Positions 22,316-30,664 of a stretch of 35,526 nt of DNA are shown in pieces. Made by a program: the position numbers and the translations under genes. Under the pieces are notes generated by a model. That model was not told where the DNA came from. It worked only from the letters and a program-made list of their open reading frames with translations, and made no database searches. Source of the DNA: Fervidobacterium thailandense (GTDB taxonomy: Bacteria > Thermotogota > Thermotogae > Thermotogales > Fervidobacteriaceae); assembly GCF_001719065.1 (NCBI RefSeq), contig NZ_LWAF01000017.1:1-35526 (forward strand), given 5' to 3'. Each line of letters opens with the position of its first letter. The stretch's first letter is position 1.

Positions 22316-23698
22316 ATGGAAATAACCGTGACCACGTCACCGGACAAAATGGAGGCGTACATAAAGATTACCAACAAATTGCCCGAGGAAACCGTGGACC
22401 TGGAGACGCTTATGGAGGCGATCCGGAAAGCAAAGATCGTCCACGGTATCGATTTCGAAGCCTTGAGACAGTTTTGCAAGGAACCTGTCGAGAACGTCCC
22501 GTTCCTCATAGCAAAGGGTGATCCACCGAAGGATGGAGAGCCAGGAAGGGTCGTTTTTGAAATAGCATCCACATCTTCAAAGGATTACATCGTCAAAGAT
22601 AGGGTTGATTTCAGGGAGTTTCCCGTTCAGCGCAGGATCCTTGTTAAAAAGGGACAACGGCTCGCAACCATCCTCCCTCCAACCGAAGGTGTTCCGGGTA
22701 AAAACGTTTACGGTGAGACTGTACCGGCCAAGCGTGGTGAGGAAGCAAAGGTGGTTCTTGGTAAAAACGTTGCACTCGACGAGGAAGGTCACCACATCAT
22801 AGCCACGGCGGAAGGTCTACTGAAAGTCGATGTCGAAAAGAACTTCATCGAAGTGAGTGAATATTTGGAAATAGAAGGAGATGTCGATTATAACACCGGT
22901 AACATAGATTTTCCAGGTGTCGTATTGGTGAAGGGTGATGTGAAACCCGGTTTTGTGGTACGGGCAAAGGGCGATATCGAGATCCACGGTGTTGTTGAGG
23001 CCGCAACCGTGATCTCGCTTGAGGGGAACGTGAAGTTATCGGGAGTCAAGGGTAAAGATAAAGGACTTGTTAAGGCCAAGAAAGATGTTCACGTGAAGTA
23101 CGCTGAAGCAGTGACGATTGAGGCCGATAATCTCTATTTTGAAACGAACTTACTCGGTTGCATCGTCCGTGTGACCGGTTCGATAATCGGAACGGGAAGG
23201 TCATCCTCGATCATCGGTGGTGAGTACATCGCGGCATTGAAGATTGAGGCTGACGAAATAGGATCCGAATTTGGGACGAACACGTACCTTGAGGTGGGTG
23301 TTAACCCTTACCTCAGGGAGGAAATAAAGATACTGAAGGCGCAGATAGAAATAGACAAAACGAGTATCCAGAAATTACTCACGATCGTCAAGCAGTACAA
23401 GGACCTCAAAGACAAGGGAACACCCATACCACCGGAACGAGAGGAACAATTTGCGAAGGCTACGCGCACACTCATCAACTTGCGTGCGGAATTGGAGAAA
23501 AACATGCGTAAACTCGAAGAACTCCAACAAAAGTTGGGTAGGATGAGGTTCAGTGCGGAGATCATCGCTCGAAAGGTACTCTACCCAGGTGTTGAAGTGG
23601 TGATCCAGGATGCGCGGTACTATTCCGAGCAGCAACTTCCGAAGGTCGTTTTGAGGTACGAGGATGGAAAGATCTTCGTGGGAGGATACGGGGGTTAG
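22316..23698 (+). CDS. FapA-family (DUF342) polymer-binding protein
   Basis: 460 aa from ATG 22316; the GGGGG upstream is rather far (about 13 nt), so initiation may be weak. The N-terminal part (1-160) includes 'IAKGDPPKDGEPGRVVF', and 'GQRLATILPPTEGVPGKNVYG' is the signature of FapA. The middle (about 165-330) is a right-handed beta-helix with Gly/Asp-spaced repeats such as 'VVLVKGDVKPGFVVRAKGDIEIHGVV'. The C-terminal 100 residues form a long coiled coil (LREEIKILKAQIEID... RKLEELQQKLG). Proteins of this family have been tied to flagellar assembly and surface polymers, but the precise role is unsettled. It sits between panD and manA, not with flagellar genes. Confidence 0.88.
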   Translation: MEITVTTSPDKMEAYIKITNKLPEETVDLETLMEAIRKAKIVHGIDFEALRQFCKEPVENVPFLIAKGDPPKDGEPGRVVFEIASTSSKDYIVKDRVDFREFPVQRRILVKKGQRLATILPPTEGVPGKNVYGETVPAKRGEEAKVVLGKNVALDEEGHHIIATAEGLLKVDVEKNFIEVSEYLEIEGDVDYNTGNIDFPGVVLVKGDVKPGFVVRAKGDIEIHGVVEAATVISLEGNVKLSGVKGKDKGLVKAKKDVHVKYAEAVTIEADNLYFETNLLGCIVRVTGSIIGTGRSSSIIGGEYIAALKIEADEIGSEFGTNTYLEVGVNPYLREEIKILKAQIEIDKTSIQKLLTIVKQYKDLKDKGTPIPPEREEQFAKATRTLINLRAELEKNMRKLEELQQKLGRMRFSAEIIARKVLYPGVEVVIQDARYYSEQQLPKVVLRYEDGKIFVGGYGG

Positions 23699-23731
23699 AA
23701 TAATTTGACGGGAATTGACGGAGGTTGGGCG

Positions 23732-24619
23732 ATGGTACTGAAGGCTTTACCGAGGTTCAGACCCATGGTTTGGGGAAACTCCGAACTTAACAGGATCTTC
23801 AACTTGGAGACGGAAGCACCCATCGGGGAGATTTGGTTGCTCTCTGGACATCCGCTGTACGAAACATCGCTGGAAGGCGTGGGTTTAAGTTTGAACGAAC
23901 TTTCCTCGCGGATCTTCGGGAAACGTTATCCAAGGTTTCCGTTACTCGTAAAACTTGTCTCAACGAATCAGTGGCTCAGTGTACAAGTACATCCTGATGA
24001 TGAATTTGCTAAGACGATCGAGGATGAACCGTGGGGAAAGAGTGAAGCGTGGTACTTCGTTACCGATGGCGAGTTCGCAATTTGCGAGGATACCGATCTG
24101 ATGAAAGAACTCGTTAACGAAGGGCGAATCGACGAGATAAAGGATATCTTGACGTTTGTTAAGGTAAAGAGCGGAACAATCGTTAACATCCCGGCGGGTA
24201 CCGTACATGCACTTGGGCCGAATAGTACGGTCGTGGAGGTTCAACAATCCTCGGATCTAACGTACAGAATATACGATTGGGGTAGGCCGAGGGAGACACA
24301 TTTGGAAAAAGCACTGAAGGTTTCAAGAAATGTGAAGGTTAGTGATATAGTCTTCCCAAATGCGAAAGAGCTAAGAACGGACTACTTCACCATAAGGGTC
24401 TTTTCGGATAACTTCGTTGCCGACAAGAATATTCTCAACGAGAATCTTTCTATAATCGTGCCGCTGGAACTGAACAAGGAATTTTCGGCTTATCTTAGTA
24501 TTTCGGATACGTACGCTGAGCGAACTGGTCTTTCCATCCACGGCGAATATTCAATCGGTAATCTCCGCGCGATATTCATCACGCTTGGACCGGTTTACAA
24601 TGCGTTCCTTGAACAGTGA
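23732..24619 (+). CDS. manA: Mannose-6-phosphate isomerase, class I
   Basis: 295 aa from ATG 23732 (GGAGG at 23720-23724). It is a cupin-type enzyme. 'RPMVWGNSELNRIF' and 'APIGEIWLLSGHP' form the N-terminal signature. The zinc ligands lie in 'LSVQVHPDDEFA' (Gln and His), 'GKSEAWYFV' (Glu) and 'IPAGTVHALGPNSTVVEVQQSSDLTYRIYDWGR' (His), spread over about residues 145-180. It interconverts fructose-6-P and mannose-6-P, feeding mannose into central metabolism or GDP-mannose formation. Length is in the range of the short bacterial form. It is last in the nadE operon; its final 69 bp overlap the 3' end of the convergent YgiQ gene. Confidence 0.94.
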   Translation: MVLKALPRFRPMVWGNSELNRIFNLETEAPIGEIWLLSGHPLYETSLEGVGLSLNELSSRIFGKRYPRFPLLVKLVSTNQWLSVQVHPDDEFAKTIEDEPWGKSEAWYFVTDGEFAICEDTDLMKELVNEGRIDEIKDILTFVKVKSGTIVNIPAGTVHALGPNSTVVEVQQSSDLTYRIYDWGRPRETHLEKALKVSRNVKVSDIVFPNAKELRTDYFTIRVFSDNFVADKNILNENLSIIVPLELNKEFSAYLSISDTYAERTGLSIHGEYSIGNLRAIFITLGPVYNAFLEQ

Positions 24620-26302
24620 TCGGACTCTTTCGCTCTTTACAACCTCAACCTCCTCGTTTGTGAATGGGTCAATCCCCGTGTAGTACATCGTTGTGCTTGC
24701 CGTTCCCGGAGTGGGTGTGAATATCTGTACCTGTTGAGGGATGTAATTAAGGTATGCGACGATAAAATCCTTGAGGTAGATGTTTTCATCTTCCCCCTCT
24801 CCCGGATGTCCGACGATGAAGTATCCGATGACGTATTTTCGCTGTCCTTTTCGTTTGGCGAACTCTTCGAATCTTCTTTTGAAGTCAAGAAACTTTTCAA
24901 CGGGAGGCTTTCGCATTAGTCTCAGCACATGGGGATGCGCGTGCTCTGGTGCCAGTTTTAGTTGTCCGGATGTGAAATCAACCAGTGCGCTGATAACGTA
25001 ATCAGCGTTCGGGGAATCCAAAATCAGATCATGCCTTATACCGGAACCAACAAAGACGTGTTTAACACCCCTAACGGACTTGATTTTTCTAAGTAAATCG
25101 ACGAACTGGGCTCCTCCATCGTGCTCCAAGTTCCTACATACCCTTGGATGCAAACAATTTTTCGGGCATTGGCCGTGCGAGTTTCTAACTTCGCAACTCG
25201 TAGACCACATGTTAGCTGTAGGACCACCGACGTCAACGATTGTACCGCGAAAATCCGGGTGTTTGGTGAGGAGCTTTACTTCCTCCAAGATCGAATCCAC
25301 ACTCCTGGAGATAACGTGCGTCGTTTGATGGTGTGTGAGCGCACAAAAACTACAACCACCAAAGCAGCCACGTACGGCTGTGATGGAGAACTTCACGACT
25401 TCGAGGGCCCTGACTTTACCAAGCCGTTCGTAAAAGGGGTGTACTCTTCTCGTGTAAGGAAACAAGTATAACTCGTCGAACTCTTTCTGAGTAAGTGGTG
25501 GTGATGGAGGGTACTGGATAACGTAGCGTGTGTCCTGCTTTTGCACCAAGGCGACGTCCCTGTGAGGGTCTGTTAATTGAATGATCTCCCTGAACATTCT
25601 GTTGTACGCGTTTTTGTCGTAGGAAACTTCCTCGTGCGAAGGAAGATGATGAACAGTTAAGCCATTAAATAGCTCATCGGAGAGGGAACTCTTCCAAATC
25701 ATCGTTCCGCGAATACCCTCGAGGTTTTTGCCCGACTCAAGCCGTTTGGCGATTTCCAAAATAGCCCTTTCACCCATACCGTACACGAGGATATCTGCCT
25801 TCGAATCAACCAGTATCGACTTTCTGACCTTATCACTCCACCAGTCGTAATGGGAAAACCTTCTAAGACTTGCCTCGATACCTCCGATAACGATGGGGAC
25901 GTCTTTGAAAACCTGTTGAATCATATTTACATAACGGATCACCGCTCGATCGGGTCTGCGGTTATTCAGACCACCCGGCGTGTAATCGTCGGATTTTCTC
26001 TTCTTTCTCGATGCTGTGTAGTTAGCCACCATTGAGTCCAAGCTTCCGGCGGTGACACCGAAGAAAAGGTTTGGTTTTCCGAGTCTTGCAATATCTTCCG
26101 GATTAAGCGGTTGCGCGATGATACCAACCTTGTAACCACGTGACTCCAGGAGTCTACCAAGGAGTGCAACACCAAAAGACGGGTGATCGACGTACGCGTC
26201 ACCCGTCACGAAAATAATATCGAGAGAGTCCCAGTTTCTAAGTTCAAGTTCTTCGCAGGTAGTTGGTAAGAATTTCTTAAGCTCCTCCTTAAATGTTCTC
26301 AT
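24551..26302 (-). CDS. YgiQ family radical SAM protein
   Basis: 583 aa from ATG 26302. The N-terminal domain (residues 1-280) is the YgiQ-type region, with 'IIFVTGDAYVDHPSFG', 'FGVTAGSLDSMVANYTASRKKRKSDDY' spread over residues 80-106, and 'PIVIGGIEASLRRFSHYDWW'. The radical SAM cluster site CxxxCxxC is 'RGCFGGCSFCALT' near residue 312. Then come 'TIVDVGGPTANMW' with a Cys-rich stretch (CPKNCLHPRVC), and 'LKLAPEHAHPHVLRLMRKPP'. The reaction is unknown. The start codon lies inside the glnA 3' end (14-bp overlap), so translation is likely coupled. The 3' end overlaps manA by 69 bp. Confidence 0.93.
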   Translation of the reverse strand: MRTFKEELKKFLPTTCEELELRNWDSLDIIFVTGDAYVDHPSFGVALLGRLLESRGYKVGIIAQPLNPEDIARLGKPNLFFGVTAGSLDSMVANYTASRKKRKSDDYTPGGLNNRRPDRAVIRYVNMIQQVFKDVPIVIGGIEASLRRFSHYDWWSDKVRKSILVDSKADILVYGMGERAILEIAKRLESGKNLEGIRGTMIWKSSLSDELFNGLTVHHLPSHEEVSYDKNAYNRMFREIIQLTDPHRDVALVQKQDTRYVIQYPPSPPLTQKEFDELYLFPYTRRVHPFYERLGKVRALEVVKFSITAVRGCFGGCSFCALTHHQTTHVISRSVDSILEEVKLLTKHPDFRGTIVDVGGPTANMWSTSCEVRNSHGQCPKNCLHPRVCRNLEHDGGAQFVDLLRKIKSVRGVKHVFVGSGIRHDLILDSPNADYVISALVDFTSGQLKLAPEHAHPHVLRLMRKPPVEKFLDFKRRFEEFAKRKGQRKYVIGYFIVGHPGEGEDENIYLKDFIVAYLNYIPQQVQIFTPTPGTASTTMYYTGIDPFTNEEVEVVKSERVRSLFKERIVNRSKRDEYRAEITD

Positions 26303-27608
26303 ACTTTATTCGTTCCCACTCGGAGATGTGCGTTGAGTACTCCCACCATTCACGTTCTTTCAGTGCCATGAATTTTTCAAAGATGTGTTCTCCGAGCACG
26401 CTTTTAACAAGCTCACTCTTTTCGGCCTCGGTGAGCGCTTCCTTTAGGTTAGCCGGTAGTCTACTGATACCGCGTTTCTGCTTCTCCGCGTCGGACATTT
26501 TGTAGATGTTCTCTTCCACGGGGAGTGGTGGTTCGATACGCTTTTCTATCCCATCCAGCCCGGCAGCGAACATCACCGCGAGTGCTAAATACGGATTGCA
26601 CGATGGATCCGGTGCCCTGTACTCAAGTCGTGTAGCGTTACCACGTGCTTTCGGAACACGAATGAGGGCGGTTCTGTTCCCTTTACTCCATGCGATGTTA
26701 ACGGGTGCTTCGTAGCCGGGAACCAGTCTTTTGTAGCTGTTCACGGTCGGATTTGTGATCGCGGTAATTTCCCTTGCGTGCGCTATGAGACCACCGATAA
26801 AATACCTCATCGTTTGAGAAATTCCGTCTGGTGCATCGGGATCGTAGAATGCGTTCCGCCCGTCGAGTGTGAAAAGGCTCATGTGTACGTGCATACCACT
26901 ACCGTTGACACCAAAGAACGGTTTCGGCATGAAGGTGGCGAAAAGGTTGTTCCTGATTGCAAGGGTTTTAATGACGAGCTTAACGGTCTGCACATTGTCG
27001 GCGGCGATTACAGGTTCGGCGTAGCGGAAATCGACTTCGTGTTGGGACGGTGCAACCTCATGGTGGGTTGTTTCAACATCCAATCCCATTTCCTCCAGGT
27101 ACACGGAAACTTCAGTACGGATGTGCTCAGCGATGTCGACCGGTAGGAGGTCGAAGTAACTTCCGCTGTCGAGAAACTCGAAGACCGGTTTTCCTTCTTT
27201 TCGTGGTAATATGAAGAACTCGACTTCCGGTCCAGCATAGGGTATGAATCCCATACTTCGTGCCTTTTCCTGGATAAGCTTCAACCTGTAGCGTGGGTCA
27301 CCGTCAAACGGTGTGCTTGGATCCTCGTAAACGTCGCATATGATTCTTGCACTTCTATGTCCGTCGAACGTCCAAGGCAGCATTGCAACAGTTCTGAGGT
27401 CTGGCTTAAGGTACATGTCCGACTCGTGGATGCGTGCGAATCCCTGAACGGACGAACCATCAAACATGATACCGGAATCCAATAATCCCTCAACCTCGTC
27501 CGAAGGAATCTCAACGTTCTTCATCGTACCGTTTATATCCGTGAACTGGAGCCTAAGAAAACGTACGCGGTTCTTGTCGATGAATTCAAGCAGCTTTTCT
27601 CGATCCAC
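26289..27608 (-). CDS. glnA: Glutamine synthetase, type I-alpha
   Basis: 439 aa from GTG 27608 (GGGGGGAT upstream), the usual GSI-alpha length. Motifs are 'LRLQFTDINGTMKNVEIP', 'MFDGSSVQGF', 'YAGPEVEFFIL', 'TTHHEVAPSQHEVDFR', 'FMPKPFFGVNGSGMHVHMS', 'NSYKRLVPGYEAPVNIAWS', 'NRTALIRVP' and 'EYRAPDPSCNPYLALAVM'. The adenylylation-loop region lacks the beta-type insertion, so control is expected by feedback and transcription rather than by GlnE. It forms glutamine from glutamate, NH3 and ATP as a dodecamer. It is first in a two-gene operon with YgiQ, behind a promoter whose start site is covered by a strong imperfect inverted repeat. Confidence 0.96.
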   Translation of the reverse strand: MDREKLLEFIDKNRVRFLRLQFTDINGTMKNVEIPSDEVEGLLDSGIMFDGSSVQGFARIHESDMYLKPDLRTVAMLPWTFDGHRSARIICDVYEDPSTPFDGDPRYRLKLIQEKARSMGFIPYAGPEVEFFILPRKEGKPVFEFLDSGSYFDLLPVDIAEHIRTEVSVYLEEMGLDVETTHHEVAPSQHEVDFRYAEPVIAADNVQTVKLVIKTLAIRNNLFATFMPKPFFGVNGSGMHVHMSLFTLDGRNAFYDPDAPDGISQTMRYFIGGLIAHAREITAITNPTVNSYKRLVPGYEAPVNIAWSKGNRTALIRVPKARGNATRLEYRAPDPSCNPYLALAVMFAAGLDGIEKRIEPPLPVEENIYKMSDAEKQKRGISRLPANLKEALTEAEKSELVKSVLGEHIFEKFMALKEREWWEYSTHISEWERIKYENI

Positions 27609-27634
27609 GGTAATCCCCCCACGTTGTAGAACTC

Positions 27635-27676
27635 TTTAAAGCCGGAGTAATCTACTCGGCCTTTAAACCTACTATA
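27635..27676 (-). promoter_or_regulatory. glnA -10 box and start-site hairpin/operator
   Basis: On the complement, TGGTATAGT gives an extended -10 (TATAGT, 27676 to 27671), with a poor TTGCAC 17 nt upstream. Transcription should begin near 27664. Exactly there lies a 33-bp imperfect inverted repeat, 27635-27667: TTTAAA at both ends and GAGTA/TACTC in the middle, joined by a G/C-rich part with two single-base bulges. It is either a dimeric repressor site at the start point or a stem at the 5' end of the mRNA. Confidence 0.5.
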
Positions 27677-27736
27677 CCACGCCCAAGTTTACCGTGCAAC
27701 TGTTAACAGTTTGATTGGACGTTAAATCACTATTAC

Positions 27737-27795
27737 TTGACTCGCATTCCAAAATACCGTATAATTTTAGTGAATTATTGAGATTGCGTCTCAAT
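27737..27795 (+). promoter_or_regulatory. feo promoter with 19-bp palindromic operator
   Basis: TTGACT (27737-27742), 17-bp spacer, TATAAT (27760-27765). Immediately downstream, ATTGAGA-TTGCG-TCTCAAT (27777-27795) is a perfect 7-5-7 palindrome sitting at or just after the start point (about 27772). Given the iron-transport genes behind it, a metal-responsive repressor site (Fur or DtxR type) is likely. The sequence is not a textbook Fur box, so the regulator is open. Confidence 0.7.
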
Positions 27796-27844
27796 TGCAA
27801 TAAACGCAAATGATTTTAAAACTGCGCATAGGGAGGTGGTTTGT

Positions 27845-28291
27845 GTGAGTACGTTGAAACTCTCGGATGTCCCAGAGAATGTCACTGTTGATGTGATCGG
27901 ATTAGAAGAAAGTGAGATCACACCTCGCCTGCGTGCCGTTGGAATATTGCCCGGTGTTCGTTTGGAGGTGCTGAAATCCGCTCCACTTGGTGATCCGCGC
28001 ATGTACCGTGTCTTCAACAAAGTTATCTCGCTGAGGAACTCTGAGGCTAGCTTGGTACGTGTTAAGATTTCCGATGATTCTCCTTTACCACTACTGAATG
28101 TACCTCCAGGAGATTACGTTGTAGTGCGAATAGATGGTGGATGGATGCTTAGAAGCCGTTTAGCGGCGATTGGTATCGTCGAGGGAAGTGCAATCACGCT
28201 TTTGCCAGATGGCAAGATTAAGACAGCGGCCGGAGAATTTGACATCGGATTCGGACGTATGGCAAAAGTGTTTGTCAAGAAGGTGAGATGA
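27845..28291 (+). CDS. feoA: Tandem FeoA-domain protein
   Basis: 148 aa from GTG 27845 (GGGAGGTGG upstream). Two FeoA (SH3-like) domains lie in one chain. Domain 1 (about 1-75) has 'RLRAVGILPGVRLEVLKSAPLGDPRMYRV' split over about 30-58, then 'ISLRNSEASLVRV'. Domain 2 (about 80-148) has 'VPPGDYVVVRIDGGWMLRSRLAAIGIVEGSAI' spread over 84-115, and a shorter tail. Most FeoA proteins are single domains of about 75-80 aa. FeoA aids ferrous iron uptake by FeoB. The stop is 3 nt before the feoB ATG, so the genes are co-translated. Confidence 0.9.
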   Translation: MSTLKLSDVPENVTVDVIGLEESEITPRLRAVGILPGVRLEVLKSAPLGDPRMYRVFNKVISLRNSEASLVRVKISDDSPLPLLNVPPGDYVVVRIDGGWMLRSRLAAIGIVEGSAITLLPDGKIKTAAGEFDIGFGRMAKVFVKKVR

Positions 28292-28294
28292 ACC

Positions 28295-30202
28295 ATGACA
28301 ATAACGGTTGGCCTCGTTGGTAATCCGAACGTTGGAAAAACGAGTCTCTTCAACAAGCTTGTGGGAGCGAGGCAGTACGTTGCGAATTGGCCAGGTGTGA
28401 CCGTTTCACGCGTGGAGGGTGCTACCGTTCACAAGGGATATACGCTACACTTTGTGGATCTACCAGGTGTTTACACGCTTTCGGCAACCTCTATTGACGA
28501 GAAAGTTACGAGGGATTACCTCTTTTTCAGTCCCCCGAACGTAGTTGTCGTTGTCATCGACTCGATGAGTCCAGAACAGGGAATTTATCTATTACTCGAA
28601 GCATTGGAGCTGAACTTGAACGTTATAGCGGTTTTCAACGCGGTTGATGAACTTAGAAAGGCGGGTACCGTTGTTGATAAATCCGTGTTGGAAACGTTCC
28701 TTGGAATTCCCGTCGTTCTAACCTCGGCGCACACCGGTGAGGGAATCGAGGAATTGATGGACAAGATAATTCAGGTGTTCAAGGGTGGGGATAGACCCAA
28801 GGTTTTCCCTTACCCTGAACACGTTGAAGAAGAACTAAAAAAGATAGAAACTTCGATTCCCAAGGGACTCGTTCAACGGTTCTGCGCGCTGAAGGTTATC
28901 GAAGGAGATAGGTTTATAAGGGATTTGGTGGGGGATATAGATTTAGATTCCAGGAAGGAAATCTATTCGACTTTGGCAACTGACATAGCGAAAGCGCGGT
29001 ACAGCTTTGCAACGGATCTCATTTCCAAGGCGTACAGGAGCTCTGGTCGGTTGTTAACACTTAACGAAGCTATGGATCATGTATTCACGCACAAGTTCAT
29101 CGGCATACCGATCTTCCTGAGTTTAATGTACCTTGCCTTTAACTTTACTTTCAAAGCATCAGAACCTCTTGTGAAGGTTATCGAATCATTGTTTGAGAGA
29201 CTTTCCGAGTTTGTTGGAAAAGGGAATATCGTTGCCTCGTTGGTTTCCCAAGGTTTAATTGGTGGTGTTGGAAGCGTAATAGCCTTCGTTCCAAGTATCT
29301 TTGCACTCTTTGTGGCCCTTGGCATAATGGAAGAGAGTGGTTATTTACCAAGAATCGCGTTTCTAATGGATAGGTTAATGTACAAGTTGAGGCTCACGGG
29401 CCGTTCTTTCATGACGTTACTACTTGGTTTTGGGTGCAACGTGAGCACGGTAATGGCCGCACGGGGTTTGGCCGATGAACGAGAAAGGTTGACGACCATC
29501 CTGGTTTCGCCCTTTATCAGCTGTAGTGCACGTCTACCCGTTTACTTGATGATCACAGCCATAGCGTTCCCCAAATACCGTGCTGAAGCATTCTTCGCGA
29601 TTTACGCAGCAAGTATTCTCCTAACAGCCTTCTCCTCGAGGGTAGTTAACCGGGTAATTTTGAAGGGGCAATCCGTCCCTCTCATTATGGAAGTTCCAAG
29701 GTACAGGCTTCCGAAAATCTCAAATGTTCTCACGTACACTTGGAACAGGGGAAAACATTTTTTGGAAAAAGCTTCTACTATTATACTTGGCGCGAGCGTT
29801 GTAATCTGGGTTCTAAGTTACTTTCCAAATGGTGGAAACGTTGAAAACAGTTTCGTTGCCTTGCTCGGGAGGCTTCTTGAGCCTCTTTTCAAGCCTCTCG
29901 GCTATTCCTGGCAAATCGTGACAGCGCTGATTTTCGGTGGGGTTGCAAAAGAGGTCGTCGTTTCGACCTTTTCACAACTCTACGGAACACTTGAAGGAAT
30001 CAGCATGGACCCCGTTGTAGGTGCGTCACTCATGATTTTCGTGCTTGCGTACGTTCCGTGTCTTGCCACGATTGCCGCTATTAAGGGTGAAACGGGCAGC
30101 TGGAAATACGCTTTGTTCTCCGTCTTTTACAGTCTTGCGGTAGCGTACGTCGCAGCACTTCTTGTAACACTCTTTGGCAGATTCATCTTGCATATATGCT
30201 GA
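28295..30202 (+). CDS. feoB: Ferrous iron transporter FeoB
   Basis: 635 aa from ATG 28295. The N-terminal G domain has G1 GNPNVGKTS (residues 9-17), 'NWPGVTVSRVEG' (switch I), G3 DLPGVY, G4-like FNAVDE (NxxD) and G5 SAHTGEG. A helical domain follows up to about 250. Then come eight or so membrane helices, including the FeoB landmarks 'LLLGFGCNVSTVMAARGL' with a pore Cys, 'FISCSARLPVY' and 'FGGVAKEVVVSTFSQLYG', and 'YVPCLATIAAI' near the end. It imports Fe2+ across the cytoplasmic membrane. The C-terminus ends right after the last helix, without an added soluble domain. A small membrane protein gene follows 28 nt later, in place of a recognisable feoC. Confidence 0.97.
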   Translation: MTITVGLVGNPNVGKTSLFNKLVGARQYVANWPGVTVSRVEGATVHKGYTLHFVDLPGVYTLSATSIDEKVTRDYLFFSPPNVVVVVIDSMSPEQGIYLLLEALELNLNVIAVFNAVDELRKAGTVVDKSVLETFLGIPVVLTSAHTGEGIEELMDKIIQVFKGGDRPKVFPYPEHVEEELKKIETSIPKGLVQRFCALKVIEGDRFIRDLVGDIDLDSRKEIYSTLATDIAKARYSFATDLISKAYRSSGRLLTLNEAMDHVFTHKFIGIPIFLSLMYLAFNFTFKASEPLVKVIESLFERLSEFVGKGNIVASLVSQGLIGGVGSVIAFVPSIFALFVALGIMEESGYLPRIAFLMDRLMYKLRLTGRSFMTLLLGFGCNVSTVMAARGLADERERLTTILVSPFISCSARLPVYLMITAIAFPKYRAEAFFAIYAASILLTAFSSRVVNRVILKGQSVPLIMEVPRYRLPKISNVLTYTWNRGKHFLEKASTIILGASVVIWVLSYFPNGGNVENSFVALLGRLLEPLFKPLGYSWQIVTALIFGGVAKEVVVSTFSQLYGTLEGISMDPVVGASLMIFVLAYVPCLATIAAIKGETGSWKYALFSVFYSLAVAYVAALLVTLFGRFILHIC

Positions 30203-30230
30203 GCGCTTTGGGATGCGGAAGGTGATAACC

Positions 30231-30608
30231 GTGCGATCAGTGACAGTTAAACAATCGTTTATGATGTTCTTAGGTTTTCTGACCGCGATTGCTTATATTA
30301 AAGATGGCGAATACCTCTTTGGGCTGGTTTTGGCGGTGTTTTCCTCGGTGTTCTTGCTCGGGATTTTCGAACAGAAGAATTTGTCATTTTCGTACAAGAT
30401 TGCACATCTTTACGTTGGCAGTATTCTGATGGTAATTGCAGCCAGTTACTTGATTTTGACTTTTGGGCTCTCGTACTTCAACCTTCTTGTCGGTGAAAAT
30501 CCGCTGAGATTGAGTATACCTGACCTTTTACTCGTGGTGACGGGAATCGTGGCACTTTTCAACGTGATTTCCCTGAAAAAAGCCGTCACTGGGGAAAAAA
30601 CACCTTGA
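30231..30608 (+). CDS. Small four-helix membrane protein of the feo operon
   Basis: 125 aa from GTG 30231 (GGAAGGTGAT, close to the anti-Shine-Dalgarno complement, ends 2 nt before it; the G-rich core is about 7 nt away). ATG 30213 in frame is the alternative. Hydropathy by eye shows four membrane segments: FMMFLGFLTAIAYI, LFGLVLAVFSSVFLLGIF, AHLYVGSILMVIAASYLIL and LLLVVTGIVALFNVI. I do not recognise the family and see no metal-binding Cys/His cluster. It is too hydrophobic to be FeoC. Position suggests a role with FeoB, or simple cotranscription. Its stop codon overlaps the -35 box of the B12 riboswitch promoter. Confidence 0.7.
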   Translation: MRSVTVKQSFMMFLGFLTAIAYIKDGEYLFGLVLAVFSSVFLLGIFEQKNLSFSYKIAHLYVGSILMVIAASYLILTFGLSYFNLLVGENPLRLSIPDLLLVVTGIVALFNVISLKKAVTGEKTP

Positions 30609-30633
30609 AAACCGACCTTCAGTGTTCTAAAAT
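30605..30633 (+). promoter_or_regulatory. Promoter of the cobalamin riboswitch/btuFC transcript
   Basis: TTGAAA (30605-30610), 17-bp spacer, TAAAAT (30628-30633). Transcription should start near 30640, giving a leader of about 257 nt that contains the riboswitch. Confidence 0.7.
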
Positions 30634-30664
30634 TAATTTGTAAGGAGCGCTCTACAGTACGGAA

